Shown: one piece after another, positions 15,876 to 27,003 of the stretch
Numbering within the stretch: the first letter of the stretch is position 1
Layout: each line of letters begins with the position of its first letter
Made by a program: the position numbers and the translations under genes
Notes under the pieces: generated by a model
The model's input: the letters and a program-made list of their open reading frames with translations, nothing else
Databases searched by the model: none
Told to the model about the DNA's origin: nothing
Assembly (NCBI RefSeq): GCF_013170845.1
Contig: NZ_CP033367.1
Location: 3,783,001 to 3,847,000, forward strand
Reading direction: 5' to 3'
Source of the DNA: Mesorhizobium loti R88b
GTDB taxonomy: Bacteria > Pseudomonadota > Alphaproteobacteria > Rhizobiales > Rhizobiaceae
DNA length: 64,000 bases

Positions 15876-17087
15876 TCAAGAGCGGCTCTGGCTGTTGAAC
15901 GCATCCAGCAGCGCCGGGCCTAGATCGCCGGCAGGCGTCACTTCCATGCGTTCAAGGCCAAGCCAGCCCTGCATCTGCTCCAATTCCTCGAAGAGCTGAG
16001 CAGCGGTCTCAGGCGGTGCGCCGAGTTCGGGGTAGGCGGCATGGACGCGCAGAATGCTCCCCGGTCGGTCGGCCCTGAGGTCGACTCGTGCCACGATCTT
16101 GTCGCCGAGCAGGAAGGGCAGGACGTAATAGCCGTATTGGCGCTTTTCGGCGGGCGTGTAGATTTCGATGCGATAGTGGAACTTGAAGAGCCGTTCCGAC
16201 CGCGACCGTTCGAAGACGACCGGGTCGAAGGGCGCCAGCAAGGCACGAGCCTCGATTTTCCGGGGCAGGCGGGCGTCCTTGTGAAGATAAGCCGGCTTGT
16301 CCCAGCCTTCGACGCGCACCGGGATCAACTCGCCGGTCTCGACCAATTCCTCCAACCGCCCCTTCATGTCGGCCGGCGAAAGTCGAAAATAGTCGCGCAA
16401 ATCGCCTGATGTCGCGATGCCGTGGGCGCGGGCCGAGATGCGCAGCAATTCGCGGTGCGCGTCCTCTGCAGCCGGCACCGGCAGGTCGAGGATCGCCTGA
16501 GGCAGAACGCGTTCCGGCAGGTCGTAGAAGCGCTCGAAGCCGCGGCGATGCGCGGTGGTGATGCGACCGGCCCAGAACAGCCATTCGAAGGCGTGCTTGG
16601 CGTGGCTCCAGCCCCACCAGCCGCCCGAACCTTTCTGGCCTTCCAACGCGGAAGCGGCGATCGGGCCGCGTGCGACGACCTCGCGGTAGATCTCTTCTAT
16701 ATAGGCGGCGTGCTCGCGACCCCATTTGGCCAGGCCGAGATACATTTCATCACCCTGCTCGGCGCGCTGCATGCGCCAGCGCATCAGCGGGTAGGTTTCG
16801 ACCGGCAGGAACGAAGCCTCATGCGCCCAGTATTCAAAGACCGTGCGCTTGCGGGTGACGGCGGCATTGTCGAGCAGAGCGAGCGGGTAGGGGCCAAGCC
16901 GCGAATAGAGCGGCATGTAGTGAGCGCGTACCACCGCGCTGACGGAATCGATCTGCAGCAGGCCGGTGCGGGAGAGCACCCGGGCGAAGTGGCGGCGGTC
17001 GGGCGTGCCACTTGGCCGGGGATCGAGAAACCCTTGAGCGGCGAGCGCGATGCGCCGGGCCATGGGGAGCGAGATCTTTTCCTTCAT
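15876..17087 (-). CDS. YcaQ/AlkX-like winged-helix DNA glycosylase
   Basis: Member of the HTH_42 (formerly DUF1006) family, whose E. coli member YcaQ unhooks DNA interstrand crosslinks. The N-terminal part ARRIALAAQGF is followed by LLQIDSVSAVVRAHYMPLYSR, which contains the Q-x-D catalytic motif; further blocks are EYWAHEASFLP, GWWGWSHAKHAFEWLFWAGRI and the C-terminal GYYVLPFLLGDKIVARVDLR. I take the ATG at 17087 (403 aa) because homology begins there; an in-frame ATG at 17132 would add 15 residues. It faces away from the nuo operon. Confidence 0.85.
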   Translation of the reverse strand: MKEKISLPMARRIALAAQGFLDPRPSGTPDRRHFARVLSRTGLLQIDSVSAVVRAHYMPLYSRLGPYPLALLDNAAVTRKRTVFEYWAHEASFLPVETYPLMRWRMQRAEQGDEMYLGLAKWGREHAAYIEEIYREVVARGPIAASALEGQKGSGGWWGWSHAKHAFEWLFWAGRITTAHRRGFERFYDLPERVLPQAILDLPVPAAEDAHRELLRISARAHGIATSGDLRDYFRLSPADMKGRLEELVETGELIPVRVEGWDKPAYLHKDARLPRKIEARALLAPFDPVVFERSRSERLFKFHYRIEIYTPAEKRQYGYYVLPFLLGDKIVARVDLRADRPGSILRVHAAYPELGAPPETAAQLFEELEQMQGWLGLERMEVTPAGDLGPALLDAFNSQSRS

Positions 17088-17132
17088 TCGTATGCGACTC
17101 TGAGGAGGTTCTGACGGCTGATTCCAGACCAT

Positions 17133-17408
17133 GCTAGCAGGGTTTTGCCGGCAACCATGTCAGGAGACAAAAGTGGAGTAGAAAATGAAGGAAATCAAAC
17201 AGGAGCCGATCGGACCAGTTTAGCGCGACATGCCGTCCAGGCCGGTGTTTTGAACAAGGTTTGACTTGCTTCGATGGAAGTGCTGCGCTAACCCTCGCCG
17301 CGTTGCAGCATAGGCTCCTTAAAACGGTTCAGCGGTTAAACTGTCACGCTTCCGCATTAAGGTCCGGTGCTGTAATCAAAGTGGATTGGCTCCAACGGAA
17401 AGCCGAGC
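17133..17408 (+). promoter_or_regulatory. Leader/promoter region of the nuo operon
   Basis: 276 bp between the divergent ycaQ-like gene and nuoA, with no gene of its own. The best promoter candidate is TTGACT at 17261-17266 with CGCTAA at 17286-17291 (19-bp spacer), a poor match, so this is only a suggestion. The rest shows no strong hairpin or riboswitch. Confidence 0.3.
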
Positions 17409-17774
17409 ATGAACGCACTTCTCAGTTCGTACCTGCCCATCGTCCTGTTCATCGGCGTGGCGCTGGTCGTCGGCCTGGCGCTGCTGGCCGCACCGTTCCT
17501 GGTGGCGTACCGCAACCCCGATCCCGAAAAGCTTTCCGCCTACGAGTGCGGTTTCAACTCGTTCGATGACGCCCGCATGAAATTCGACATCCGCTTCTAC
17601 CTGGTGTCGATCCTGTTCATCATCTTCGATCTGGAAGTGGCCTTCCTGTTTCCCTGGGCCGTCTCCTTCTCGAAGATCGGCATGCTTGGTTTCTGGTCGA
17701 TGATGGTGTTTTTGGCAGTGCTGACCATCGGCTTTGCCTATGAATGGAAAAAAGGAGCGCTGGAATGGGATTGA
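17409..17774 (+). CDS. nuoA: NADH-quinone oxidoreductase subunit A
   Basis: Small membrane subunit of complex I (121 aa). Three hydrophobic segments are visible and the family signature [29 protein letters not shown] lies between residues 48 and 77; the conserved Cys of the loop is present. It is the first gene of the complete 14-subunit nuo operon. Its stop codon overlaps the nuoB start by ten bases, indicating coupled translation. Confidence 0.97.
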   Translation: MNALLSSYLPIVLFIGVALVVGLALLAAPFLVAYRNPDPEKLSAYECGFNSFDDARMKFDIRFYLVSILFIIFDLEVAFLFPWAVSFSKIGMLGFWSMMVFLAVLTIGFAYEWKKGALEWD

Positions 17775-18346
17775 ACGACAGTTCAGGTACCCTCGTCGCG
17801 CCGAAGCCCAAGGGCCTCATCGATCCCAACACCGGCCGGCCGGTGGGGGAGGACGATCCCTTCTTCCTCGAAATCAACAATGAGCTTGCCGACAAGGGCT
17901 TTCTGGTCACCTCGACCGAGGCGCTGATAACCTGGGCGCGCAGCGGCTCGCTGATGTTCATGACCTTTGGTCTGGCGTGCTGCGCCGTCGAGATGATCCA
18001 CACCTCGATGCCGCGCTACGATTCGGAGCGGTTCGGTGTCGCGCCGCGCGCGTCGCCGCGCCAGTCCGACATCATGATCGTCGCCGGCACGCTGACCAAC
18101 AAGATGGCGCCGGCGCTGCGCAAGGTCTACGACCAGATGCCGGAACCGCGCTACGTCATCTCGATGGGCTCCTGCGCCAATGGCGGCGGCTACTACCACT
18201 ATTCCTATTCGGTGGTGCGCGGCTGCGACCGTGTGGTGCCGGTCGACATCTATGTCCCCGGCTGCCCGCCGAGCGCCGAAGCCCTGCTCTACGGCATTCT
18301 TCTCTTGCAGAAGAAGATCCGCCGCACCGGCACGATCGAACGGTAA
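17765..18346 (+). CDS. nuoB: NADH-quinone oxidoreductase subunit B
   Basis: Carries the terminal [4Fe-4S] cluster N2 next to the quinone site. The 193-aa protein has the tandem cysteines in [13 protein letters not shown], then [12 protein letters not shown] and [14 protein letters not shown], giving all four ligands. The ATG at 17765 overlaps the end of nuoA; an earlier in-frame ATG at 17744 lies well inside nuoA and is less likely. Peripheral arm, cytoplasmic side. Confidence 0.97.
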   Translation: MGLNDSSGTLVAPKPKGLIDPNTGRPVGEDDPFFLEINNELADKGFLVTSTEALITWARSGSLMFMTFGLACCAVEMIHTSMPRYDSERFGVAPRASPRQSDIMIVAGTLTNKMAPALRKVYDQMPEPRYVISMGSCANGGGYYHYSYSVVRGCDRVVPVDIYVPGCPPSAEALLYGILLLQKKIRRTGTIER

Positions 18347-18350
18347 AGCC

Positions 18351-18956
18351 ATGGCCGCATCCCTTAGCGAACTGTCGACCTATCTCGGCGAGAAGCTGAT
18401 TGGCCGCGTCAACGACGCGGCGATCGCCTTTGGCGAACTCACCGTTCATGTCGAGCCGCGCGATCTGGTCGAAGTGGTGACCTTCCTGCGCGACGATGCG
18501 CGTTGTCAGTTCATCTCGATCATCGATGTCTGCGGCGCCGATTATCCGTCGCGGGTCAAGCGCTTCGACGTCGTCTATCACCTGCTGTCTCCGAAGCAGA
18601 ATGTGCGTATCCGCGTCAAGGTTCTGGCCGACGAGGAGACGATGGTGCCATCGATCACTGGCGTGTTCCCGGGTGCCGACTGGTTCGAGCGCGAGACCTA
18701 CGATCTCTATGGCGTGCTGTTCTCGGGCCATCCCGATCTGCGCCGCCTGCTGACCGACTACGGCTTCGAAGGCCATCCGCTGCGCAAGGATTTCCCGCTG
18801 ACCGGCTTTGTCGAGGTGCGCTACGACGACGAAGCCAAGCGCGTCATCTACGAGCCTGTGGAATTGAAGCAGGAATTCCGCAATTTCGATTTTCTCTCGC
18901 CTTGGGAAGGCACGGACTATGTGCTGCCCGGGGACGAAAAAGCCAAGACGAATTGA
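18351..18956 (+). CDS. nuoC: NADH-quinone oxidoreductase subunit C
   Basis: Peripheral-arm 30-kDa subunit of complex I without redox centres. The 201-aa protein shows the family signature [20 protein letters not shown], followed by [17 protein letters not shown]. It is separate from nuoD, as usual in alphaproteobacteria (fused in E. coli). The ATG at 18351 lies four bases after the nuoB stop. Confidence 0.97.
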   Translation: MAASLSELSTYLGEKLIGRVNDAAIAFGELTVHVEPRDLVEVVTFLRDDARCQFISIIDVCGADYPSRVKRFDVVYHLLSPKQNVRIRVKVLADEETMVPSITGVFPGADWFERETYDLYGVLFSGHPDLRRLLTDYGFEGHPLRKDFPLTGFVEVRYDDEAKRVIYEPVELKQEFRNFDFLSPWEGTDYVLPGDEKAKTN

Positions 18957-18965
18957 GGCGCCAGA

Positions 18966-20156
18966 ATGGCTGAAACCTCCGTCCGCAATTTCAACATCAA
19001 TTTCGGGCCGCAACACCCTGCGGCGCATGGTGTTTTGAGGTTGGTTCTGGAACTCGACGGCGAAGTCGTCGATCGCGTCGATCCGCACATTGGCCTGCTG
19101 CATCGCGGCACGGAAAAGCTGATCGAGGCAAAGACCTATCTGCAGGCGGTGCCTTATCTCGACCGGCTCGACTATTGCGCGCCGATGAACCAGGAGCATG
19201 CCTTCGCGCTCGCCGTCGAGCGCCTGCTCGGCATCGAGGTTCCGAGGCGCGGCCAGCTGATCCGCGTGCTTTATTGCGAAATCGGCCGCATCATGTCGCA
19301 CATCCTTAATGTGACGACACAGGCCATGGACGTCGGCGCGCTGACGCCGCCGTTGTGGGGCTTCGTCGAGCGCGAAAAGCTGATGGTGTTCTATGAGCGC
19401 GCTTCCGGTTCGCGTATGCATGCCGCCTATTTCCGCCCCGGCGGCGTCCATCAGGACCTGCCGCGCCAACTGGTCGAGGACATCGGCAAGTGGATCGACC
19501 CGTTCCTGAAGTCGATTGACGACCTCGATCGCCTGCTGACCGGCAACCGCATCTTCAAGCAGCGCAACGTCGATATCGGCATCGTATCATTGGCCGATGC
19601 CTGGGCCTGGGGCTTTTCGGGCGTCATGGTGCGCGGTTCGGGCGCGCCGTGGGACCTGCGCAAGTCGCAGCCCTATGAATGCTATTCGGAAATGGATTTC
19701 GACATTCCGATCGGCAAGAACGGCGACTGCTACGACCGTTATCTCGTGCGCATGGAAGAGATGCGCCAGTCGGCGCGGATCATGCGCCAGTGCATCGATC
19801 TGCTGCTCGGCAAGGAAAGCACCGGTCCGGTGTCGAACCTCGACGGCAAGATCGTGCCGCCGAAGCGCCAGGCGATGAAGCGCTCGATGGAAGCGCTGAT
19901 CCACCACTTCAAGCTCTACACCGAGGGTTATCGCGTTCCGGCGGGCGAGGTCTATGCGGCCGTCGAGGCGCCGAAGGGCGAATTCGGCGTCTATCTCGTC
20001 TCCGACGGCTCCAACAAGCCCTACCGCTGCAAGCTGCGCGCGCCGGGTTTCGCGCATCTGCAAGCCATGGATTTCCTCTGCCGCGGCCACATGCTGGCCG
20101 ACGTCACCGCTGTTTTGGGTTCACTAGATATCGTGTTTGGGGAGGTCGATCGATGA
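18966..20156 (+). CDS. nuoD: NADH-quinone oxidoreductase subunit D
   Basis: 49-kDa subunit that forms the quinone-reduction site with NuoB. The 396-aa protein contains [31 protein letters not shown], and the C-terminal [20 protein letters not shown], derived from the hydrogenase large-subunit fold. Complete and of normal length. Its TGA overlaps the ATG of a small secreted protein gene inserted before nuoE. Confidence 0.98.
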   Translation: MAETSVRNFNINFGPQHPAAHGVLRLVLELDGEVVDRVDPHIGLLHRGTEKLIEAKTYLQAVPYLDRLDYCAPMNQEHAFALAVERLLGIEVPRRGQLIRVLYCEIGRIMSHILNVTTQAMDVGALTPPLWGFVEREKLMVFYERASGSRMHAAYFRPGGVHQDLPRQLVEDIGKWIDPFLKSIDDLDRLLTGNRIFKQRNVDIGIVSLADAWAWGFSGVMVRGSGAPWDLRKSQPYECYSEMDFDIPIGKNGDCYDRYLVRMEEMRQSARIMRQCIDLLLGKESTGPVSNLDGKIVPPKRQAMKRSMEALIHHFKLYTEGYRVPAGEVYAAVEAPKGEFGVYLVSDGSNKPYRCKLRAPGFAHLQAMDFLCRGHMLADVTAVLGSLDIVFGEVDR

Positions 20157-20389
20157 AACGCATTGCAATCGCAGCCCTGCTTACGACTTCAGCCGTGCTG
20201 TCAGCCCACGCCGAGGGCGTCACCGTCGATGCCTTGCTCAAGCAGGGCTTTGAGGTGAAGGCCGCAATCCCCAGCAATGCCGGTCCGGGCCTTGTCCTGC
20301 AGAAGGGCGATGCCGTGTTCATGTGCTTTGTCGCCGAGACCAAGACCTCCGGCGATATCGCCACTCAATATTGCAAGCCTGTTCACTAG
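20153..20389 (+). CDS. Small predicted periplasmic protein between nuoD and nuoE
   Basis: A 78-aa product starting with a clear Sec signal peptide (basic MKR, hydrophobic core, AHA-type cleavage site near residue 20). The mature part of about 58 residues has two Cys, in VFMCFVA and QYCKPVH, that could form a disulfide. Its ATG overlaps the nuoD TGA (ATGA, 20153-20156), and nuoE begins 10 bp after its stop, so it is expressed with the nuo genes. I do not recognise a family. A role in complex I assembly is possible only by position. Confidence 0.75.
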   Translation: MKRIAIAALLTTSAVLSAHAEGVTVDALLKQGFEVKAAIPSNAGPGLVLQKGDAVFMCFVAETKTSGDIATQYCKPVH

Positions 20390-20399
20390 GTTGTCCTGA

Positions 20400-21713
20400 A
20401 TGTCAGTCCGTCGTCTCGCAGAAGCCAGCGTCCAGCCAGCATCCTTCGCCTTCAACCGGGCGAACGCGGCAGCGGCGAAGCTGTGGATCAAGAAGTACCC
20501 GAAAGGCCGCGAGCAGTCGGCGATTATCCCGCTTCTGATGATCGCGCAGGAGCAGGAAGGCTGGGTTACCAAGGCGGCGATCGAGACGATTTCGGATATG
20601 CTCGGCATGCCGCGTATCCGCGGGCTCGAGGTCGCGACCTTCTATACGCAGTACCAGTTGAATCCGGTCGGCACGCGGGCGCATATCCAGGTTTGCGGCA
20701 CCACGCCCTGCATGCTGCGCGGCTCGGAAGCGCTGATGGATGTCTGCCGTTCGAAAATCCACCACGACCAGTTCCACACCAACGACAAAGGCACCTTGTC
20801 GTGGGAAGAGGTCGAGTGCCTTGGCGCCTGCGTCAACGCGCCGATGGTCATGGTGTTCAAGGACACGTTCGAGGATTTGACGCCGGAACGGCTGGCCGAG
20901 ATCATCGATCTCTATGACGCCGGCAAGGGCGCCACAGTGGCGCCCGGACCGCAGAACGGCCGCACCGGCTCGGAGCCGGCCTCCGGCCTGACGACGTTGA
21001 AAAGCGAAAAGGCGATCCTCAAATCGACCCGTGACCGGGAAGCCAAGGCGGCGACCAAGGCAGCCCAGAATGCGGCGCCGGCCGCTGCCGCCGCTCCGGC
21101 CGCAGCCGCTCCTGCGGCGCAGGCACCGGCTGCCGCTTCTGTCGCGCCGTCCAATGCCAGCAAGCCGAAGACCGACGCGGCTGAAACCAGCCCGGCCTTG
21201 AAGACGCCTTCGGCGACCAAGGTGGCGCCGGCGGCGGAGACGGCGGCGAGCGTTTCGGCACCGCCGCTTTCGGCCGCCAACGCCAACACGGCAGCACCGG
21301 AAGTCGAGAAGGTCGTCAAGCAGCGCAATGGGCCGACGGCCAAGGCCGAACCAGCATCCGCCGTCAAGGCGCCGGAAGCCGAAGCGTCCGATGTTAAGGC
21401 AGCAGCTGCAAAGCCGGCAAAACCATCGCTGGAGGACAAGAACCGTCCGGCCGGTATCGACAGGCCGGCCGCGGTCGACGATCTCAAGCTGATCTCCGGT
21501 GTCGGCCCGAAGATCGAGGGCATCCTGCATACGCTTGGTATTTTCACCTTCGCGCAGGTCGCTTCCTGGAAGAAGGCCGAGCGCGAGTGGGTGGACGGCT
21601 ATCTCTCCTTCCACGGCCGCATCGACCGCGATGACTGGGTCAAGCAGGCCAAGGCGCTCGCCAAGGGCGGGGTTGCCGAATACATCCGCGTTTTCGGCAA
21701 GAAGCCGGTCTGA
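20400..21713 (+). CDS. nuoE: NADH-quinone oxidoreductase subunit E with long C-terminal extension
   Basis: 24-kDa [2Fe-2S] subunit of the NADH-dehydrogenase module. The thioredoxin-like core occupies roughly residues 1-175, with cluster ligands in [11 protein letters not shown] and [10 protein letters not shown]. It is followed by a low-complexity Ala/Pro/Lys-rich linker (about 190-360) and a helix-hairpin-helix-like domain at 365-424 ([17 protein letters not shown] and RDDW near the end). At 437 aa it is about twice the usual length. The same terminal domain occurs in the orphan protein at 23107-23802. Confidence 0.95.
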   Translation: MSVRRLAEASVQPASFAFNRANAAAAKLWIKKYPKGREQSAIIPLLMIAQEQEGWVTKAAIETISDMLGMPRIRGLEVATFYTQYQLNPVGTRAHIQVCGTTPCMLRGSEALMDVCRSKIHHDQFHTNDKGTLSWEEVECLGACVNAPMVMVFKDTFEDLTPERLAEIIDLYDAGKGATVAPGPQNGRTGSEPASGLTTLKSEKAILKSTRDREAKAATKAAQNAAPAAAAAPAAAAPAAQAPAAASVAPSNASKPKTDAAETSPALKTPSATKVAPAAETAASVSAPPLSAANANTAAPEVEKVVKQRNGPTAKAEPASAVKAPEAEASDVKAAAAKPAKPSLEDKNRPAGIDRPAAVDDLKLISGVGPKIEGILHTLGIFTFAQVASWKKAEREWVDGYLSFHGRIDRDDWVKQAKALAKGGVAEYIRVFGKKPV

Positions 21714-21723
21714 GGGACGAAAA

Positions 21724-23028
21724 ATGCTTCAGGACAAAGACCGCATCTTCAACAACATCTACGGCCTCTTCGACAAGTCGCTGGCCGGCGCCATGGCGCG
21801 CGGCGCCTGGGACAACACGCCGGGCCTCGTCGCCAAGGGGCGCGACTGGATCGTCAACGAGATGAAGGCATCGGGCCTGCGCGGCCGTGGCGGCGCTGGC
21901 TTCCCGACCGGCCTCAAATGGTCGTTCATGCCCAAGCAGAGCGACGGCCGGCCGAGCTACCTGGTCATCAATGCAGACGAATCCGAGCCCGGCACCTGCA
22001 AGGACCGCGACATCCTGCGCAACGACCCGCACACGCTGGTCGAGGGCGCCTTGCTCGCCGGCTTCGCCATGGGCGCGGTCGCTGCCTACATCTATGTGCG
22101 CGGCGAGTTCATCCGCGAGCGCGAAGCGCTGCAGCGGGCCATCGAGGAGGCCTATGAGGCCAAGCTGATCGGCAAGGGCAACACATCAGGCTACGATTTC
22201 GACGTCTACATGCATCACGGCGCTGGTGCTTATATCTGCGGCGAGGAGACGGCGCTGCTCGAAAGCCTCGAAGGCAAGAAGGGTCAGCCAAGGCTGAAGC
22301 CGCCATTCCCGGCCAATGTCGGCTTGTACGGTTGTCCGACGACGGTCAACAATGTCGAATCCATTGCGGTGGCGCCGACCATCCTGCGCCGGGGCGCGGC
22401 CTGGTTCTCGTCCTTCGGCCGGCCCAACAATGTCGGCACCAAGCTGTTTTGCATCTCCGGCCACGTCAACAATCCGTGCACCGTCGAAGAGGCCATGTCG
22501 ATCTCGTTCCGCGAACTGATCGAGACCCATTGCGGCGGCATTCGCGGCGGCTGGGACAATCTGCTCGCCGTCATTCCGGGTGGCGCCTCGGTGCCGCTGG
22601 TGCCGGCGGAGCAGATCATCGACGCGCCGATGGATTTCGATGCGCTGCGCGATCTCAAGTCGGGCCTCGGCACGGCGGCTGTCATCGTCATGGACAAGTC
22701 GACCGATGTGGTGAAGGCGATCGCTCGACTGTCTTATTTCTACAAGCATGAGAGCTGCGGCCAGTGCACGCCGTGCCGCGAAGGCACGGGCTGGATGTGG
22801 CGGGTGATGGAGAGGCTGGTGCGCGGCGAGGCGCAGAAGCGCGAGATCGACATGCTGCTCGACGTCACCAAGCAGATCGAAGGCCATACGATCTGCGCGC
22901 TGGGCGACGCTGCGGCATGGCCGATCCAGGGCCTGATGCGGCATTTCCGCGGCGAGGTGGAGCGCCGCATTGACGAGTTTTCGCGCAACGCGCATCGCGC
23001 CGAACCGGTGATGGTGGCGGCGGAATAG
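21724..23028 (+). CDS. nuoF: NADH-quinone oxidoreductase subunit F
   Basis: 51-kDa subunit that binds NADH, FMN and the N3 [4Fe-4S] cluster. The 434-aa protein shows [19 protein letters not shown] for nucleotide binding, [16 protein letters not shown] for [18 protein letters not shown], and the cluster ligands in [12 protein letters not shown] with a distant Cys in [12 protein letters not shown]. Length is normal. The ATG at 21724 follows a GAGGGACG-type ribosome binding site. Confidence 0.98.
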   Translation: MLQDKDRIFNNIYGLFDKSLAGAMARGAWDNTPGLVAKGRDWIVNEMKASGLRGRGGAGFPTGLKWSFMPKQSDGRPSYLVINADESEPGTCKDRDILRNDPHTLVEGALLAGFAMGAVAAYIYVRGEFIREREALQRAIEEAYEAKLIGKGNTSGYDFDVYMHHGAGAYICGEETALLESLEGKKGQPRLKPPFPANVGLYGCPTTVNNVESIAVAPTILRRGAAWFSSFGRPNNVGTKLFCISGHVNNPCTVEEAMSISFRELIETHCGGIRGGWDNLLAVIPGGASVPLVPAEQIIDAPMDFDALRDLKSGLGTAAVIVMDKSTDVVKAIARLSYFYKHESCGQCTPCREGTGWMWRVMERLVRGEAQKREIDMLLDVTKQIEGHTICALGDAAAWPIQGLMRHFRGEVERRIDEFSRNAHRAEPVMVAAE

Positions 23029-23106
23029 AGAATATGTGACTGCGGGCGAAAGCCCGAAGCGAGAAGTGCGGGGCGGGGCGAACGAAGAAACGACCAGGAG
23101 AACTCT

Positions 23107-23802
23107 ATGGCGCCGTATTCGACACCCTACCCAATGATGCCCAATTTGGACCAGATCGAGAAGATGAACCAGGACCTGACCAGGATGATGCCGAAGGAGA
23201 TGGCCAGCGCCGTCAACCTTTTCGTGCACCCTGTCGCGGGTGCGGCGGCGATGTCGGCGCTTGGCATCGGGCTCGCCAATCATGCGTTCGGCGTCTGGCT
23301 TGGCGCGCTTTCGGGCGCGGCCGAAGCCTCGCAGCGGCTCATGCAGCCTGTCGTCGATGATTTCGAGGCGCGCGTCGCGACCTTCGACGACACGAGCGTC
23401 TCCGCCACCAAGGCGCGGGCGACGGCCAAAACCGTGATCGCCGAGGCGCAGTCCTTTGCGCAGGAAGTCACCGATATCGCTGCCAAGGAAAGCGTCGTCA
23501 TTGCGCCGGCCGCAACTGCCGCCCCCGCAACGGGCGAGACCGCCGATGTGTTGCTGCCCGAGGATTTCAGGCAGCCCAAGGCGATGGACAAGCCGGCGAA
23601 ACCGTCGGACTTCAAGGCGATATCGGGCATCGGCCCGAAGCTGGAGAAGGTTCTGAACGGCCTGGGTATCTGGACATATGCCCAGATCGCCGCATGGTCG
23701 CCGCAAGAGATCGCCTGGGTTGACGACTATCTGTCGTTCAAGGGCCGCATCGGCCGTGATGACTGGACTGCCCAGGCGGCGGCTTTGGCCGCGAAGAAGT
23801 GA
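23107..23802 (+). CDS. nuo-operon accessory protein with HHH-like C-terminal domain
   Basis: A 231-aa protein between nuoF and nuoG. The N-terminal 130 residues include a hydrophobic Ala/Gly-rich stretch (AAAMSALGIGLANHAFGVWLG) and Ala-rich helical segments that resemble phasin-like coiled helices. The C-terminal 60 residues (172-231) match the NuoE extension with 36 of 60 identities by hand alignment (ISGIGPKLEKVLNGLGI). The match suggests a structural or docking partner of complex I in this lineage. Not a core subunit; function unknown. A 78-bp gap separates it from nuoF. Confidence 0.8.
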   Translation: MAPYSTPYPMMPNLDQIEKMNQDLTRMMPKEMASAVNLFVHPVAGAAAMSALGIGLANHAFGVWLGALSGAAEASQRLMQPVVDDFEARVATFDDTSVSATKARATAKTVIAEAQSFAQEVTDIAAKESVVIAPAATAAPATGETADVLLPEDFRQPKAMDKPAKPSDFKAISGIGPKLEKVLNGLGIWTYAQIAAWSPQEIAWVDDYLSFKGRIGRDDWTAQAAALAAKK

Positions 23803-23875
23803 ATGAAATGCCGGGCGCTGCTGAAGTCGCGCCCGGGAAATGAGATTGCGGGAAATCCGCAGAGGTTTGAGGCGA

Positions 23876-25957
23876 ATGGCAAAGCTCAAGGTCGACGGGA
23901 AAGAGATCACTGTACCCGACCACTACACGCTGCTGCAGGCGGCGGAAGAGGCGGGCGCGGAAGTGCCGCGCTTCTGCTTCCATGAGCGGCTGTCGATCGC
24001 CGGCAATTGCCGCATGTGCCTGATCGAGGTGAAGGGCGGACCGCCCAAGCCGCAGGCCTCCTGCGCCATGAATGTGCGTGATCTTCGCCCAGGCCCCAAT
24101 GGCGAGGCGCCGGAAATCTTCACCAACACGCCGATGGTCAAGAAGGCCAGGGAAGGCGTGATGGAATTCCTGCTCATCAACCATCCGCTGGACTGCCCGA
24201 TCTGCGACCAGGGCGGCGAATGCGACCTGCAGGACCAGGCGATGGCCTTCGGCGTCGATTCCTCGCGCTATCACGAGAACAAGCGCGCCGTCGAAGACAA
24301 GTATATCGGCCCGCTGGTCAAGACGGTGATGAACCGCTGCATCCACTGCACGCGCTGCGTCCGCTTCACCACGGAAGTCGCCGGCATTTCCGAACTCGGC
24401 CTGATCGGCCGTGGCGAGGATGCCGAGATCACCACCTATCTCGAAAGCGCCATGACCTCGGAACTGCAGGGCAATGTCATCGACCTCTGCCCGGTCGGCG
24501 CGCTGACCTCCAAGCCCTTCGCCTTCCAGGCGCGCCCTTGGGAGCTGACCAAGACCGAATCGATCGACGTGATGGACGCCGTCGGCTCGGCGATCCGCGT
24601 CGACAGCCGTGGCCGCGAAGTGATGCGCATCCTGCCGCGCGTCAACGAGCAGGTGAACGAGGAGTGGATCTCCGACAAGACCCGCTTCATCTGGGACGGC
24701 CTGCGCACGCAGCGCCTCGATCGCCCCTATGTGCGCAAGGACGGCAAGCTGGTTCCAGCAAGCTGGGCCGAAGCATTCGCCGCGATCAAGGACGTGGTGT
24801 CGAAGGCGGCGCCCGAGAAGATCGGCGCCATTGCAGGCGATCTCGCCGCTGTCGAGGAAATCTACGCGCTGAAGCAACTGATGGCGTCACTCGGTTCGAA
24901 GAACACCGACTGCCGCCAGGACGGTGCCGCTCTCGATCCGACGCTCGGCCGCGCCAGCTACATCTTCAACCCGACCATCGAAGGTATCGAGCAGGCCGAC
25001 GCGGTGCTGATCATCGGCGCCAATCCGCGCTACGAGGCCTCGGTGCTCAACGCCCGCATCCGCAAGCGCTGGCGGGTCGGCAATCTGCCGGTCGGTGTCA
25101 TCGGCGATGTCGGCGACACGCGCTATGACTACGAATTGCTCGGCGCCGGGCCGGATTCGCTGAAGGATTTGGCCGACGGCAAGGGCAAGTTCTTCCAGGT
25201 GCTCAAGAACGCGACGCACCCGCTGATCATCGTTGGCCAGGGCGCGCTGGCGCGTGCCGATGGCGCGGCCGTGCTTGGCCAGGCGGCGAAGCTCGCGGCT
25301 GCCGTGAACGCTGCCCGCGCCGACTGGAACGGTTTTGCGGTGTTGCACACTGCAGCCGGCCGCGTCGGCGGCCTCGATGTCGGCTTCGTACCGGGCGAGG
25401 GCGGCAAGGATGTTGCCGGCATGCTTGGTGAGACGGACGTGCTGTTCCTGCTCGGCGCCGACGAGATCGACATGGGCAGGACCGGCGGCGCCTTCGTCGT
25501 CTATATCGGCACCCATGGCGACCAGGGCGCGCATCGCGCCAATGTCATCCTGCCGGCGGCCGCCTACACCGAAAAGTCGGCCACCTATGTCAACACGGAA
25601 GGGCGTGTGCAGCAGACCAACCGCGCCGGCTTCGCGCCGGGCGATGCCCGCGAAGACTGGGCGATTCTCAGGGCACTGTCCGATGTGCTGGGCAAGAAGC
25701 TGCCATTCGATTCGCTGCCGCAGTTGCGTGCCAAACTCTATGGCGAATACCCGCATCTGGCCCGCATCGACCACGTCGAGTCGGGCAATGCCGAGGATAT
25801 CGCCAATGTGGCGAAGCTCGGCGGGCAGCTCAACAAGGGCACCTTCACCTCGCCGGTTCACGATTTCTATCTGACCAATCCGATCGCGCGGGCGTCCGCC
25901 GTGATGGCGGAATGCTCGGCACTGGCCAAGAGCGGCTTCAAGCAGGCGGCGGAATAA
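23876..25957 (+). CDS. nuoG: NADH-quinone oxidoreductase subunit G
   Basis: 75-kDa subunit holding one [2Fe-2S] and two [4Fe-4S] clusters. The 693-aa protein has an N-terminal ferredoxin domain ([20 protein letters not shown]), [18 protein letters not shown], and [10 protein letters not shown], followed by a molybdopterin-oxidoreductase-like domain that has lost its cofactor role. The ATG at 23876 gives [11 protein letters not shown], the usual alphaproteobacterial N-terminus; an upstream in-frame start at 23840 adds 12 basic residues and is unlikely. Confidence 0.97.
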   Translation: MAKLKVDGKEITVPDHYTLLQAAEEAGAEVPRFCFHERLSIAGNCRMCLIEVKGGPPKPQASCAMNVRDLRPGPNGEAPEIFTNTPMVKKAREGVMEFLLINHPLDCPICDQGGECDLQDQAMAFGVDSSRYHENKRAVEDKYIGPLVKTVMNRCIHCTRCVRFTTEVAGISELGLIGRGEDAEITTYLESAMTSELQGNVIDLCPVGALTSKPFAFQARPWELTKTESIDVMDAVGSAIRVDSRGREVMRILPRVNEQVNEEWISDKTRFIWDGLRTQRLDRPYVRKDGKLVPASWAEAFAAIKDVVSKAAPEKIGAIAGDLAAVEEIYALKQLMASLGSKNTDCRQDGAALDPTLGRASYIFNPTIEGIEQADAVLIIGANPRYEASVLNARIRKRWRVGNLPVGVIGDVGDTRYDYELLGAGPDSLKDLADGKGKFFQVLKNATHPLIIVGQGALARADGAAVLGQAAKLAAAVNAARADWNGFAVLHTAAGRVGGLDVGFVPGEGGKDVAGMLGETDVLFLLGADEIDMGRTGGAFVVYIGTHGDQGAHRANVILPAAAYTEKSATYVNTEGRVQQTNRAGFAPGDAREDWAILRALSDVLGKKLPFDSLPQLRAKLYGEYPHLARIDHVESGNAEDIANVAKLGGQLNKGTFTSPVHDFYLTNPIARASAVMAECSALAKSGFKQAAE

Positions 25958-25959
25958 GC

Positions 25960-27003
25960 ATGGAAACCTTCTTCTCCTTCTACGTGCTGCCGGCGCTGAT
26001 CATTCTGCTGAAATCGGTCGTGCTGATCGTTATCCTGCTGATTTTCGTCGCCTATATCCTCTATGCCGACCGCAAGATCTGGGCGGCGGTGCAGCTGCGG
26101 CGTGGTCCGAACGTGGTCGGTCCGTGGGGCACGCTGCAGGCCTTCGCCGACCTGCTGAAGTTCGTCTTCAAGGAGCCGGTGATCCCGTCAGGCGCCAACA
26201 AGGGCGTCTTTCTGCTGGCGCCGTTGGTTTCGGCGGTGCTGGCGATCTCGGCCTGGGCGGTCATTCCGGTCAATGAGGGCTGGGCCGTCGCCAACGTCAA
26301 TGTCGGCATCCTCTATGTCTTCGCCATCTCCTCGCTCGAGGTCTATGGCGTGATCATGGGCGGCTGGGCGTCCAACTCGAAATATCCGTTCCTCGGCGCG
26401 CTGCGCTCGGCGGCGCAGATGGTGTCCTATGAAGTCTCGATCGGCTTCGTCATCGTCACCGTGCTGCTCACCGCCGGCTCGCTCAACCTGACCGATATCG
26501 TGCTGTCGCAGCATGACGGAATTGGCACGCGGCTCGGCCTGCCCAACACGTTCCTCGACTGGAACTGGCTGTGCCTGTTCCCGATGTTCATCATCTTCTT
26601 CATCTCGGCGCTGGCCGAGACGAACCGTCCGCCCTTCGACCTGGTCGAAGCCGAATCGGAACTGGTCGCCGGCCACATGGTCGAATATTCGTCGACGCCG
26701 TTCCTGCTGTTCTTCCTCGGCGAGTATGTCGCCATCGTGCTGATGTGCGCCTTGGCCACCATCCTGTTCCTCGGCGGCTGGCTGCCGCCCTTCGACTTCG
26801 CCCCCTTCACCTGGGTGCCCGGTGTCATCTGGTTCGTGCTGAAAGTGTGTTTCGTGTTCTTCGGCATCTCCATGGTGAAGGCCTTCGTGCCCCGCTACCG
26901 CTACGACCAGCTGATGCGTCTCGGCTGGAAAGTGTTCCTGCCGATCTCGCTGGCTATGGTGGTGATCGTCGCCGCCTTCCTCAAGTTCACGGGGATGGCG
27001 TGA
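25960..27003 (+). CDS. nuoH: NADH-quinone oxidoreductase subunit H
   Basis: Membrane subunit that connects the quinone site to the proton-pumping arm (347 aa, about eight membrane helices). Family signatures seen are [27 protein letters not shown] and [20 protein letters not shown], which contain the conserved charged residues at the quinone chamber. The start lies two bases after the nuoG stop; its stop overlaps the next small gene as TGATG. Confidence 0.98.
   Translation: METFFSFYVLPALIILLKSVVLIVILLIFVAYILYADRKIWAAVQLRRGPNVVGPWGTLQAFADLLKFVFKEPVIPSGANKGVFLLAPLVSAVLAISAWAVIPVNEGWAVANVNVGILYVFAISSLEVYGVIMGGWASNSKYPFLGALRSAAQMVSYEVSIGFVIVTVLLTAGSLNLTDIVLSQHDGIGTRLGLPNTFLDWNWLCLFPMFIIFFISALAETNRPPFDLVEAESELVAGHMVEYSSTPFLLFFLGEYVAIVLMCALATILFLGGWLPPFDFAPFTWVPGVIWFVLKVCFVFFGISMVKAFVPRYRYDQLMRLGWKVFLPISLAMVVIVAAFLKFTGMA

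Noticed and set aside
22186..23910. 574-codon minus-strand frame across nuoF and the HHH gene
   Set aside because: It runs across two well-supported plus-strand genes and has low-complexity Arg-rich composition.
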